64,000 nt of DNA from Methylobacterium sp. DB0501 (GTDB lineage Bacteria; Pseudomonadota; Alphaproteobacteria; Rhizobiales; Beijerinckiaceae). Both the position numbers and the translations under genes were made by a program. The stretch spans positions 53,307 to 117,306 of the forward strand of contig NZ_JAAKGV010000024.1 of the NCBI RefSeq assembly GCF_011043735.1, read 5' to 3'. The notes beneath the pieces were generated by a model that worked only from the letters and a program-made list of their open reading frames with translations, searched no databases and was not told the origin of the DNA. Positions 37,480 through 46,069 of this stretch are shown here, in pieces. Within the stretch, counting starts at the first letter, position 1. The number at the start of each line of letters is the position of its first letter.

Positions 37480-37934
37480 GCGCCCGCGCGAACTTTTCCC
37501 GGGCGTGCCCGGGAGCAAGATCTGTCGCCGGCGCGGCGGAGGTGAGGCCGGGATGAGCGGCGCGGTGTCCTCGTTCCGCCACCCCGGGAGGGCGGTCGCC
37601 GTCGGCCGGCCATGCGGTTTCGCCGGGCGGGCCAAGGAATAACACCCGGGCTCGACCCGTCTCGTCATGGGCCGGCGGCGGCACGGAATTCCACGGGACC
37701 GCCCTTGCGGTCCCGAATGCCGCCGCGGGACGGCGTTCCTCCCGCCGACAACTCCCGCTGATCGCGCCGGGATCATTGTATTGCCGGCCGATCTGCGTCC
37801 TTCACCTCAAGCATAGGGCGATACCGATTTCGGTCGATGCTGCCGTTAACGACTTGTTAACCATGATTGCGCAGCTTTTCCCGGTCACGAAAACAAGCAG
37901 AACCCGGGGCTTTCGTCACCAGGAGGAACGCCGC
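37480..37934. other. 455-base regulatory gap upstream of the Fis-type gene
   Basis: No gene is supported. The right half is less GC-rich and holds the CtrA-type box at 37846-37860. A GGGACCG...CGGTCCC inverted repeat near 37698-37715 is also present and may be a terminator for the cysteine synthase gene, but it lacks a T-run. Confidence 0.45.
37846..37860. promoter_or_regulatory. CtrA-type box TTAA-N7-TTAA
   Basis: TTAACGACTTGTTAA followed by CC is an exact match to the alphaproteobacterial CtrA recognition sequence (TTAA, seven bases, TTAAC-like). It lies 75 bases upstream of the ATG of the Fis-type gene, in one of the few AT-rich patches of the region. This suggests cell-cycle or motility-linked control. 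Confidence 0.65.
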
Positions 37935-38192
37935 ATGGCGCCAGCGACCACCCTCGCCGAGGCCGAGCGCAAGCTCGTCATCGAGACGCTCATCCGTTGC
38001 CGCGGCAACCGCACCCACGCCGCCAAGATGCTCGGCGTCTCGGTCCGCACGGTCCGCAACCGGATCGCGGAATACAAGCGGATCGGCGTCTGCCTGCCGA
38101 TCTACCGCGACGTCGTCTGGTCCGACTGGCCGGAGGGGGAGTTCTCGCCGGAGGAGGCCGGGCTGGGCGTGCCGGCGGAGGTGGGAGCCTGA
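37935..38192 (+). CDS. Small Fis-type helix-turn-helix protein
   Basis: An 85-residue protein consisting almost only of a Fis-type (HTH_8) DNA-binding domain: AEAERKLVIETLIRCRGNRTHAAKMLGVSVRTVRNRIAEYK, then RIGVCLPIYRDVVWSDWPEGE. No receiver or AAA+ domain is present, so it is a stand-alone version of the DNA-binding end of NtrC/FlbD-like regulators. An ideal AGGAGG lies eight bases before the ATG at 37935. The upstream CtrA box hints at a place in the flagellar or cell-cycle network. Targets are unknown. Confidence 0.85.
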   Translation: MAPATTLAEAERKLVIETLIRCRGNRTHAAKMLGVSVRTVRNRIAEYKRIGVCLPIYRDVVWSDWPEGEFSPEEAGLGVPAEVGA

Positions 38193-38236
38193 GGGGGCAG
38201 CGCTGCTTCGCGGTTCCGCATCCGGTCTCGCACCCC

Positions 38237-38282
38237 TCCGGGTCGTTCCGGGCTCCGCTGCGCGGCCCCGGAACGACCCGGA
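38237..38282. repeat. 16-bp perfect hairpin after the Fis-type gene
   Basis: The arms TCCGGGTCGTTCCGGG and CCCGGAACGACCCGGA flank a 14-base GC-rich loop. It lies between the Fis-type gene and the convergent GH13 gene and may serve as a terminator for both; no T-run is present. Confidence 0.6.
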
Positions 38283-38332
38283 GGTGTCGGGCTCGACGAG
38301 GTGACAGACGAGGGGACGACGGAAACGGGTCC

Positions 38333-39997
38333 TCAGATCTCGCTCCGCCGCAGCAGGTAATCCAGCCCTCCCACCCGGTACCACCGGTACCCGTACCCCT
38401 CCATCAGCACGCAATGCCGGCCGTCGTCGTCGGCGAGGCTGCGCTGGCCGGTGAGGAGGTCGATCAGGTTGCGGCCGTCGCCGTCGAGGCCGGTGGCGAA
38501 GCTGACCTCGCGCGGCTCGGCCTGGAGGTTGTGCAGGCACAGGACCGAGTTGTTGCGCCAGTCGTAGCGCAAAGCCAGCACGCCGGGATGGCCGGTCTCG
38601 ATGACCGTGAAGTCGCCCCAGCCGATCTCCGGCACCTCCTTGCGCATGCGGATGATGCGCTCCATCCAGTTGAGGAGCGATTCCGGCGCGCAGCGCTGCG
38701 CCGCCGCGTTGACGTGGGTGAAGGCGTAGGGGCCTTCGTGAATCGGCGGCGATTCCGGCTCGTCGTTGAGCGTGAAGCCGCCATGCGGCTCGTGCGACCA
38801 CTGCATCGGCGTGCGGGCGCAGTCGCGCTCGGGCAGCGAGAGGTCGTCACCCATGCCGATCTCGTCGCCGTAGCGCAGCACCGGCGTGCCCGGCAGGGTG
38901 AACATCAGGCTGTAGGCGAGCTCGATCCGGCGCCGGTCGCCGCCGAGCATCGGCGCGAGGCGCCGGCGGATCCCGCGGCCGTAGAGCTGCATGTCGGGCT
39001 CGGGGCCGAAGGCCTGGAACACCGTCTGGCGCTGCTTCTCGGTCAGCCGGCCGAGATCCAGCTCGTCGTGGTTGCGCAGGAAGATCGCCCATTGGCCTGA
39101 GGGCGGGCGGTTCCAGGTCTTCTCCAGCGCCTTCGCCAGCGGGCGCGAATCGGCCGAGGCGAGCGCGTAGAACAGGGCCTGGTTGACCTGGAAGTTGAAC
39201 ATCATGTGCATGCGGTCGGCGTCGTCGCCGAAATAGTCGAGGTCCTGGCGCGGCAGGATGTTGGCCTCGGCCAGGATGATGGCGTCGCCCTGGCGCCATT
39301 GCAGGAACTCGCGGAACAGGCGCAGGAGCTCGAACTGCTCGCGCGGTTCCCCGGAGACCTCCGGCCCCTTCTCGGCGATCACGAACGGCACCGCATCCAT
39401 CCGGAAGCCCGACACGCCGAGCTGGATCCAGAATCCCATGATCTTCAGGATCTCGGCCTGGACGTGGGGGTTGGCGGTGTTGAGGTCGGGCTGGAATTCG
39501 TATAAGCGGTGGAAGTACCAGAGCTTGGCTTCCTTGTCGTAGGTCCAGGTGCTCTTCTGCACGCCCGGGAACACCATGCCCTCGTCGGCATGCGGCGGCT
39601 TCGTCTTCGACCAGACGTACCAGTCGCGGGTGCGGGCATCGGGATTTGCGCGGGCTTCCTTGAACCACGGATGCTGGTCGGAGGTGTGGTTGACCACGAG
39701 GTCGATCAGCACCCGCATGCCCCGCTGCTTGGCGGCATGCGTGAAGGCGACGAAGTCGCCGAGCGTGCCGTAGCGCGGATCGACGCTGTAATAGTCGGCG
39801 ATGTCGTAGCCGTGGTCGCGGTTCGGCGAGGGCTGGAACGGGTGCAGCCAGATCGCCGTCACCCCGAGCCCGAGCAGATAATCGAGGCGCCGTTCCAGTC
39901 CCTCGAAATCGCCGATGCCGTCGCCGTTGGCATCCATGAAGGAGCCGACCGAGAGGCAGTAGATCACCGCGTTCTTGTACCAGAGGTCCTCGATCAC
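38333..39997 (-). CDS. GH13 alpha-amylase-family enzyme, trehalose synthase-like
   Basis: A 554-residue glycoside hydrolase family 13 protein with TreS-like sequence. It opens LWYKNAVIYCLSVGSFMDANGDGIGDF; conserved region I is DLVVNHTSD. The nucleophile Asp201 lies in GFRMDAVPF, the acid/base Glu244 in LAEANILP and the third acid Asp311 in LRNHDELDL. Canonical TreS converts maltose to trehalose. This one lacks any C-terminal maltokinase domain and is a little short, so other alpha-glucosyl transfer or hydrolysis is possible. The GTG at 39997 is preceded by GAGGAGAG. No other trehalose or glycogen gene is adjacent. Confidence 0.85.
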   Translation of the reverse strand: MIEDLWYKNAVIYCLSVGSFMDANGDGIGDFEGLERRLDYLLGLGVTAIWLHPFQPSPNRDHGYDIADYYSVDPRYGTLGDFVAFTHAAKQRGMRVLIDLVVNHTSDQHPWFKEARANPDARTRDWYVWSKTKPPHADEGMVFPGVQKSTWTYDKEAKLWYFHRLYEFQPDLNTANPHVQAEILKIMGFWIQLGVSGFRMDAVPFVIAEKGPEVSGEPREQFELLRLFREFLQWRQGDAIILAEANILPRQDLDYFGDDADRMHMMFNFQVNQALFYALASADSRPLAKALEKTWNRPPSGQWAIFLRNHDELDLGRLTEKQRQTVFQAFGPEPDMQLYGRGIRRRLAPMLGGDRRRIELAYSLMFTLPGTPVLRYGDEIGMGDDLSLPERDCARTPMQWSHEPHGGFTLNDEPESPPIHEGPYAFTHVNAAAQRCAPESLLNWMERIIRMRKEVPEIGWGDFTVIETGHPGVLALRYDWRNNSVLCLHNLQAEPREVSFATGLDGDGRNLIDLLTGQRSLADDDGRHCVLMEGYGYRWYRVGGLDYLLRRSEI

Positions 39998-40200
39998 CCC
40001 GGCTCTCCTCAACCCTCGACCGTAGCGGTCCGTGCGAACAACTAGGACAGGATCGGCCCAAGCGTAGCCTTGGCGTCGGCTTAGGCAGAATGGCGCCGCG
40101 GCGGGCAGGGAGGCTGGCGAAAAGCGGGCAGACGGCCCCGAAATCCGGCTGATGCTTAGAATTTGAGCCCGATCCCGCGGGAACCTTTTCGAGAAATCCC

Positions 40201-40217
40201 TTGGCACGCGCCTTGCG
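40201..40217 (+). promoter_or_regulatory. Sigma-54 promoter upstream of urtA
   Basis: TTGGCACGCGCCTTGCG matches the -24/-12 consensus (YTGGCACG-N4-TTGC) with the GG (40203-40204) and GC (40215-40216) elements at the required spacing. Transcription would start near 40228, giving a leader of about 25 bases before the urtA ATG. This predicts NtrC-dependent expression of the urea transporter under nitrogen limitation. I did not find a clear NtrC inverted repeat in the 200 bases upstream. Confidence 0.8.
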
Positions 40218-40252
40218 GAACGGTCGTCCGGCCGCACCGGCCCAGGGAGACG

Positions 40253-41551
40253 ATGAACATGACGTGGAAGGGTTGGCTCTCGCGCGCCGCGGTCGCGGGC
40301 GGGTTGGCGCTCGGCACGCTGACGACCACGGTCGCTTCGGCGCAGGAGACCATCAAGGTCGGCATCCTGCACTCGCTCTCGGGCACGATGGCGATTTCCG
40401 AGACGACGCTCAAAGACGTCATGCTGATGCTCATCGACGAGCAGAACAAGAAGGGTGGCGTCCTCGGCAAGAAGCTCGAGGCGGTGGTGGTCGACCCGGC
40501 CTCGAACTGGCCGCTCTTCGCCGAGAAGGCGCGCGAGCTGATCGCGAAGGACAAGGTCGCCGCCGTGTTCGGCTGCTGGACCAGCGTGTCGCGCAAGTCG
40601 GTGCTGCCGGTCTTCAAGGAACTCAACAACATCCTGTTCTACCCCGTCCAGTACGAGGGCGAGGAGAGCGAGCGCAACGTGTTCTATACCGGCGCGGCGC
40701 CGAACCAGCAGGCGATCCCGGCCGTCGACTACCTGATGTCGGAGGATGGCGGCAGCACCAAGCGCTGGGTGCTGGAGGGCACGGATTACGTCTACCCGCG
40801 CACCACCAACAAGATCCTCGAAGCCTACCTCAAGTCCAAGGGGGTGAAGGACGAGGACATCATGATCAACTACACCCCGTTCGGCTTCTCGGACTGGCAG
40901 ACGGAGGTGTCGAAGATCAAGGCGTTCGGCTCGGCCGGCAAGAAGACCGCCGTGGTCTCGACCGTCAACGGCGACGCCAACGTGCCGTTCTACAAGGAAC
41001 TCGGCAACCAGGGCATCAAGGCCACCGACATCCCGGTGATGGCCTTCTCGGTCGGCGAGGAGGAGCTGGCCGGCATCGACACCAAGCCGCTCGTCGGCAA
41101 CCTCGCCGCGTGGAACTACTTCGAGTCGATCAAGACGCCGGAGAACGAGGCGTTCATCAAGAAGTGGCAGGAGTTCAAGAAGAACCCCAAGGCCGTCACC
41201 AACGACCCGATGGAAGCGAGCTACATCGGCTTCAACATGTGGGTGAAGGCGGTCGAGAAGGCCGGCACCACCGCTCCCGACAAGGTGATCGACGCGCTGC
41301 CCGGCATCGAGCAGGCGAACCTCACCGGCGGCACCGCCAAGATGCTGCCCAACCACCACATCACCAAGCCGGTCTTCATCGGCGAGATCGAGGCGAACGG
41401 CCAGTTCGACGTGGTGTGGAAGACCAAGGACCTGATCCCCGGCGAGGCGTGGTCGAAGCAGCTGGAAGGCTCGAAGGACCTCGAGGCCGACTGGGTCAAG
41501 CTCAAGTGCGGCAACTACAACACCAAGACCGGTAAGTGCGGCGGCGCGTAA
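40253..41551 (+). CDS. urtA: Urea ABC transporter substrate-binding protein
   Basis: A 432-residue periplasmic binding protein. A Sec signal (MNMTWKGWLSRAAVAGGLALGTLTTTVASAQ) precedes the mature start ETIKVGILHSLSGTMAISET, the hallmark of UrtA. Other UrtA motifs are VAAVFGCWTSVSRKSVLPVF, FYPVQYEGEE and GTDYVYPRTTNKIL. It captures urea (or short amides) for UrtBCDE. It is the first gene behind the sigma-54 promoter, with GGGAGA before the ATG; a second in-frame ATG six bases on is an alternative. Confidence 0.95.
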   Translation: MNMTWKGWLSRAAVAGGLALGTLTTTVASAQETIKVGILHSLSGTMAISETTLKDVMLMLIDEQNKKGGVLGKKLEAVVVDPASNWPLFAEKARELIAKDKVAAVFGCWTSVSRKSVLPVFKELNNILFYPVQYEGEESERNVFYTGAAPNQQAIPAVDYLMSEDGGSTKRWVLEGTDYVYPRTTNKILEAYLKSKGVKDEDIMINYTPFGFSDWQTEVSKIKAFGSAGKKTAVVSTVNGDANVPFYKELGNQGIKATDIPVMAFSVGEEELAGIDTKPLVGNLAAWNYFESIKTPENEAFIKKWQEFKKNPKAVTNDPMEASYIGFNMWVKAVEKAGTTAPDKVIDALPGIEQANLTGGTAKMLPNHHITKPVFIGEIEANGQFDVVWKTKDLIPGEAWSKQLEGSKDLEADWVKLKCGNYNTKTGKCGGA

Positions 41552-41833
41552 GCGCTTGACCATCGGCGGGCGCTACGGCGCTCGCCCACCCGACACGGGA
41601 CCTCTCTTCCGAACGGGCTTGTGGACCCGTACTTCGCTTCTGAAGCTCAACTCATTGTAAATGCACGTGCTTTTCTCTCCCCGGGCGATCTCGGGCTTGC
41701 CCGGTATCGCTGCAAGTCGTGGGGAGGGGAGGCGTGCGACATTCAAGGTTGAGCGCTCTCGAACGTGGTGTGTGGCCGCGCCAGCTCACACGGGAGAGGG
41801 GAATTCTGGCACCTTGCCTCGGACACACCCTGT
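41552..41833. other. urtA-urtB spacer
   Basis: 282 bases without a gene. The spacer is long for an operon and may hold a processing site that leaves more urtA than urtBCDE message; no clear hairpin with T-run was found. Confidence 0.35.
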
Positions 41834-43426
41834 ATGCGCCGCTGCCTCGTCCTTCTCCTCGTCGCCTGGTACGCCGTCTGGGCCCTGCCCGCCGCCGCGC
41901 AGACCGGGTCCGACGCCGCCTATGCCCGGCTGGCCAGCGACAGCTATGCCGACATCGAGGCCGGCATCGCCGCGCTCGCCACCAGCGGCGACCCGAAGGC
42001 CGGGCCGGTGCTGCGGGCGCTGATCGACAACCGCCTGTTCTACCGCCCGGACGACAAGGCGCTCGCCGTCAAGGACGGCGCGGCCCTCACCGATCTGCGC
42101 ACCGGCGCCGCCGTGAGCCCCGACGGCTTCAAGCCGGTGCGGGTCAACAACCGGCTGCGGCGCGCGATCGACGCAAGCCTCGGCACCCTGAACCTGCTCG
42201 CCCCCGACACCGCCACCCGCCGGAGCGCCGCCGACGCGGTGTTCAAGGCCCGCGACGCCGCCGCGCTCCCGGCCCTCGACACCGCGCTCGCCCGCGAGTC
42301 TGACGTGGGCGTGAAGCGCAGCATGCAGGAGGCCCGCGCCGCGGCCCTCCTCGCCAAGCCCGGTGGCGCCTCCGAGATCGACCGGCTCGCCGCCGTCGAC
42401 ACGATCCAGGCCCGCGGCGATTCGGAGGCCCTCGCCATCCTGCGCGGCCTCGCGAACGATCCCGCCCAAAGCGTGCGCGACGCCGCCGCCCGCGGGGTCT
42501 CAGGCATCGAGACCCGCCAGGCCCTGATGGCGAACGTCCAGAACGCCTGGTACGGCATCTCGCTGGGCTCGGTGCTGCTCCTCGCCGCCATCGGGCTCGC
42601 CATCACCTTCGGGGTGATGGGCATCATCAACATGGCGCACGGCGAGATGGTGATGCTCGGCGCCTACACCACCTACCTGGTGCAGGAGCTGATCCGCCAG
42701 AAGGCCCCCGGCCTGTTCGACTGGTCGCTGCCGATCGCGATCCCGCTCGCCTTCCTCACTGCGGGCGCCGTCGGCATCCTGATCGAGCGCACCGTCATCC
42801 GCCATCTCTACGGACGGCCGCTGGAGACGCTGCTCGCCACCTGGGGCATCAGCCTGATCCTCCAGCAGGCGGTGCGCTCGGTCTTCGGGCCGACCAACCG
42901 CGAGGTCGGCGCGCCCTCCTACATGTCCGGCGCCTTCGACCTGTTCGGCCTCTCGATCACCTGGGGCCGGCTGTGGATCGTGGTCTTCGCGCTGGCCGTC
43001 TTCGTCGCCCTCAACCTGACCCTGAAGGCGACGTCGTTCGGCCTGAAGACCCGCGCCGTCACCCAGAACCGCCGCATGGCCGCCGCCATGGGCATCCGCA
43101 CGCCCTGGATCGACGCCTTCACCTTCGGCCTCGGCTCCGGCATCGCCGGTGTGGCGGGCGTGGCGCTGTCGCAGATCGACAACGTCTCGCCCAATCTCGG
43201 CCAGGGCTACATCATCGATTCGTTCCTGGTCGTGGTCTTCGGCGGTGTCGGCAACCTGTGGGGCACGCTGGTGGCTGCGCTGACGCTGGGCGTCGCCAAC
43301 AAGTTCCTCGAACCCTATGCCGGCGCGGTGCTCGGAAAGATCCTGCTCCTCGTGTTCATCATCCTGTTCATCCAGAAGCGGCCGCGCGGCCTGTTCGCGC
43401 TCAAGGGCCGGGCGGTGGAGGCCTGA
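41834..43426 (+). CDS. urtB: Urea ABC transporter permease UrtB
   Basis: A 530-residue permease. A signal-like first segment (MRRCLVLLLVAWYAVWALPAAAQ) leads into a periplasmic helical extension of about 220 residues with HEAT-like repeats. A LivH-type membrane domain follows (LGSVLLLAAIGLAITFGVMGIINMAHGEMVMLGAY, loop GLKTRAVTQNRRMAAAMGI). The long extracytoplasmic N-terminus is normal for UrtB and distinguishes it from LivH. It pairs with UrtC. ATG 41834 is chosen because the signal-like segment begins there. Confidence 0.93.
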   Translation: MRRCLVLLLVAWYAVWALPAAAQTGSDAAYARLASDSYADIEAGIAALATSGDPKAGPVLRALIDNRLFYRPDDKALAVKDGAALTDLRTGAAVSPDGFKPVRVNNRLRRAIDASLGTLNLLAPDTATRRSAADAVFKARDAAALPALDTALARESDVGVKRSMQEARAAALLAKPGGASEIDRLAAVDTIQARGDSEALAILRGLANDPAQSVRDAAARGVSGIETRQALMANVQNAWYGISLGSVLLLAAIGLAITFGVMGIINMAHGEMVMLGAYTTYLVQELIRQKAPGLFDWSLPIAIPLAFLTAGAVGILIERTVIRHLYGRPLETLLATWGISLILQQAVRSVFGPTNREVGAPSYMSGAFDLFGLSITWGRLWIVVFALAVFVALNLTLKATSFGLKTRAVTQNRRMAAAMGIRTPWIDAFTFGLGSGIAGVAGVALSQIDNVSPNLGQGYIIDSFLVVVFGGVGNLWGTLVAALTLGVANKFLEPYAGAVLGKILLLVFIILFIQKRPRGLFALKGRAVEA

Positions 43427-43429
43427 CCC

Positions 43430-44566
43430 ATGCTGCTCTCCCGCATCGACAAGCCGGGCTGGATCTTCCTCGGCATCCTGGCGCTCGCCTGCCTCGTGGT
43501 GCCGGCCCTCAACCTGCTCACCGCGCCGGGTTCGGCGTTCCACGTGCCGACCTACGCCGTCTCTCTGATGGGCAAGTACCTCGCCTATGCGATCCTGGCG
43601 CTGAGCCTCGATCTCGTCTGGGGCTATTGCGGCATCCTCTCGCTCGGCCACGGCGCGTTCTTCGCGCTCGGCGGCTACGCGATGGGCATGTACCTGATGC
43701 GCCAGATCGGCCCGCGCGGCGTCTACGGCAATCCGATCCTGCCCGACTTCATGGTGTTCCTGAACTACAAGTCCCTGCCCTGGTACTGGCACGGCTTCGA
43801 TCTCTTTCCCTTCGCCGCCGTGATGGTGCTGCTGGTGCCGGGGATCCTCGCCTTCGTGTTCGGCTGGCTCGCCTTCCGCTCGCGGGTGACCGGCGTCTAC
43901 CTGTCGATCATCACCCAGGCGATGACCTTCGCGCTGATGCTCGCCTTCTTCCGCAACGACATGGGGCTCGGCGGCAACAATGGCCTCACCGACTTCAAGG
44001 ACATCCTCGGCTTCAACGTCCAGGCGCAGGGCACCCGCGTCGTCCTGTTCGTCCTGACGGCTTTGGCGCTCGGTCTCGCCTACCTCGTCGCCCGCTTCAT
44101 GACGACCTCGGCCTTCGGCAAGGTGCTGATCGCGATCCGCGACGCCGAATCGCGCACCCGGTTCCTCGGCTACCGCACCGCCCACTTCAAGGTCCTGGCC
44201 TTCACCGTCTCGGCGATGATGGCGGGCGTGGCCGGCGCCCTCTACGTGCCGCAGGTCGGCATCATCAACCCGTCCGAATTCGCCCCCGCCAACTCGATCG
44301 AGGCGGTGATCTGGGTCGCGGTCGGCGGCCGCGGCACCCTCGTCGGCGCGGCCCTCGGGGCGGTCCTGGTCAACTACGCCAAGACCCTGCTCACCGGCGC
44401 CATGCCGGATGCCTGGCTGTTCGCGCTGGGCGCCCTGTTCGTCGTCGTCACCCTGTTCCTGCCCAAGGGCATCCTCGGCACCCTGGCCGAGCGCCTCGGC
44501 GCCCGCCGGCCCAAGGTGAGCACCGACATCCCCCCCGCCCTGGCCGAGGAGGGCCGCGGATCATGA
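43430..44566 (+). CDS. urtC: Urea ABC transporter permease UrtC
   Basis: A 378-residue LivM-type permease. The core motif is LDLVWGYCGILSLGHGAFFALGGYAMGMYLM with the typical UrtC insertion PDFMVFLNYKSLPWYWHGF; the coupling loop is VLIAIRDAESRTRFLGY. It begins three bases after the urtB stop and its TGA overlaps the urtD ATG. It forms the urea channel with UrtB. Confidence 0.95.
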   Translation: MLLSRIDKPGWIFLGILALACLVVPALNLLTAPGSAFHVPTYAVSLMGKYLAYAILALSLDLVWGYCGILSLGHGAFFALGGYAMGMYLMRQIGPRGVYGNPILPDFMVFLNYKSLPWYWHGFDLFPFAAVMVLLVPGILAFVFGWLAFRSRVTGVYLSIITQAMTFALMLAFFRNDMGLGGNNGLTDFKDILGFNVQAQGTRVVLFVLTALALGLAYLVARFMTTSAFGKVLIAIRDAESRTRFLGYRTAHFKVLAFTVSAMMAGVAGALYVPQVGIINPSEFAPANSIEAVIWVAVGGRGTLVGAALGAVLVNYAKTLLTGAMPDAWLFALGALFVVVTLFLPKGILGTLAERLGARRPKVSTDIPPALAEEGRGS

Positions 44567-45354
44567 GCGCGGCGATCGCCCTGCCCCCCTCCGACCCGGT
44601 TCACGAGAAGCGCCTCACCCAGGCCCTGCTCTACGTCGACGACATCAAGGTCACGTTCGACGGCTACCGGGCCCTGCGCGGCCTGTCCCTGACCCTGATG
44701 CCCGGCGAGATGCGGGCGATCATCGGTCCGAATGGCGCCGGCAAGACCACGATGATGGATTGCATCACCGGCAAGACCCGGCCCGATACCGGGCAGGTGA
44801 TCTATGACGGCGTACACGACCTGACCCGGATGGACGAGGCGGCGATCGCCGAGCTCGGCATCGGCCGCAAGTTCCAGAAGCCGACGGTGTTCGAGAACCA
44901 GTCGGTCGCCGACAACATCCTGCTGGCGCTGAAAGGGCCCCGCGCCGCGACCGCCTCGCTGTTCGGCTGGCGCAACCGGGTCGGGCGGGCGCAGATCGAC
45001 GCCATCCTGGAGACGGTGGGGCTCATCGCCCACCGGGCCCGGCCGGCGGCCGATCTGTCTCACGGCCAGAAGCAGTGGCTCGAGATCGGCATGCTGCTCG
45101 CGCAGGACCCGAAGCTCCTCCTCGTCGACGAGCCGGTGGCCGGCATGACCGATGCCGAGACCGAGGCGACCGCGACGCTCCTGCGCCGCATCGCCCAGGA
45201 CCACGCGGTGATCGTGGTCGAGCACGACATGCACTTCGTGCGCGCCCTGCAATGCCGCGTCACCTGCCTGCACGAGGGTGCGGTCCTGGCTGAAGGCTCG
45301 ATCGATTCCGTCTCGGCCGACCCGCGGGTCGTCGAGGTCTATCTCGGCCGCTGA
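44563..45354 (+). CDS. urtD: Urea ABC transporter ATP-binding protein UrtD
   Basis: A 263-residue ABC ATPase. Walker A is GPNGAGKTT, the UrtD-typical IGRKFQKPTVFENQSVADNI follows, the signature is LSHGQKQWLEIGMLL, Walker B LLLVDEPVAGMT, and switch His VVEHDMHFVR. LSHGQKQWLEIGM is diagnostic for UrtD. ATGA overlap with urtC shows coupled translation. Confidence 0.95.
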   Translation: MSAAIALPPSDPVHEKRLTQALLYVDDIKVTFDGYRALRGLSLTLMPGEMRAIIGPNGAGKTTMMDCITGKTRPDTGQVIYDGVHDLTRMDEAAIAELGIGRKFQKPTVFENQSVADNILLALKGPRAATASLFGWRNRVGRAQIDAILETVGLIAHRARPAADLSHGQKQWLEIGMLLAQDPKLLLVDEPVAGMTDAETEATATLLRRIAQDHAVIVVEHDMHFVRALQCRVTCLHEGAVLAEGSIDSVSADPRVVEVYLGR

Positions 45355-45369
45355 GGATCTTTTTTAGAC

Positions 45370-46065
45370 ATGCTCTCCGTCGAGACCATCGATCTCCATT
45401 ACGGCGCGGCGCAGGCCCTGCGCGGCGTCTCGCTGACCGCCGAGCCCGGCAAGGTCACCGCGGTGCTCGGCCGCAACGGCGTCGGCAAGACCTCGCTGAT
45501 GCGCGCCATCGTCGGCCAGCAGCCGGTGTCGAAGGGCGCGGTCAAGCTCGACGGCCGCGACATCAGCCGGCTCGCCCCCTACGACCGCGCCCGCCAGGGC
45601 ATCGCCTTCGTGCCGCAGGGGCGCGAGATCTTCCCGCTGCTGACCGTCAAGGAGAACCTTGAGACCGGCTTCGCGCCTTTGAAGCGCCGCGACCGCTACG
45701 TGCAGGCCGAGATCTACGACCTGTTCCCGGTGCTCAAGGACATGCTGGGGCGGCGCGGCGGCGACCTCTCGGGCGGCCAGCAGCAGCAGCTCGCCATCGG
45801 CCGCGCCCTGGTGACGCGCCCCCGCGTCCTCGTCCTCGACGAGCCCACGGAAGGCATCCAGCCCTCGATCATCAAGGATATCGGCCGGGCGATCGACTAT
45901 CTCCGCGGCAAAGGCGACATGGCGATCGTCCTGGTCGAGCAGTATTTCGAATGGGCCCGCGACCTCTGCGACACCTACGCGGTGATGGATCGCGGGCAGG
46001 TGGTCGAGGCGGGGCCGCGCTCGGGGATGGTCGAGGCGCAGGTCAGGCGCTGGCTGTCTGTGTGA
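45370..46065 (+). CDS. urtE: Urea ABC transporter ATP-binding protein UrtE
   Basis: A 231-residue LivF-type ATPase. Walker A is GRNGVGKTS (UrtE commonly has NGVGKT), the signature is LSGGQQQQLAIGRAL, and Walker B is VLVLDEPTEGIQPSIIKDIG. It is the last gene of urtABCDE, and the end lies four bases from a convergent LysR gene. The urease genes are not in this window. Confidence 0.95.
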   Translation: MLSVETIDLHYGAAQALRGVSLTAEPGKVTAVLGRNGVGKTSLMRAIVGQQPVSKGAVKLDGRDISRLAPYDRARQGIAFVPQGREIFPLLTVKENLETGFAPLKRRDRYVQAEIYDLFPVLKDMLGRRGGDLSGGQQQQLAIGRALVTRPRVLVLDEPTEGIQPSIIKDIGRAIDYLRGKGDMAIVLVEQYFEWARDLCDTYAVMDRGQVVEAGPRSGMVEAQVRRWLSV

Positions 46066-46069
46066 TCCC

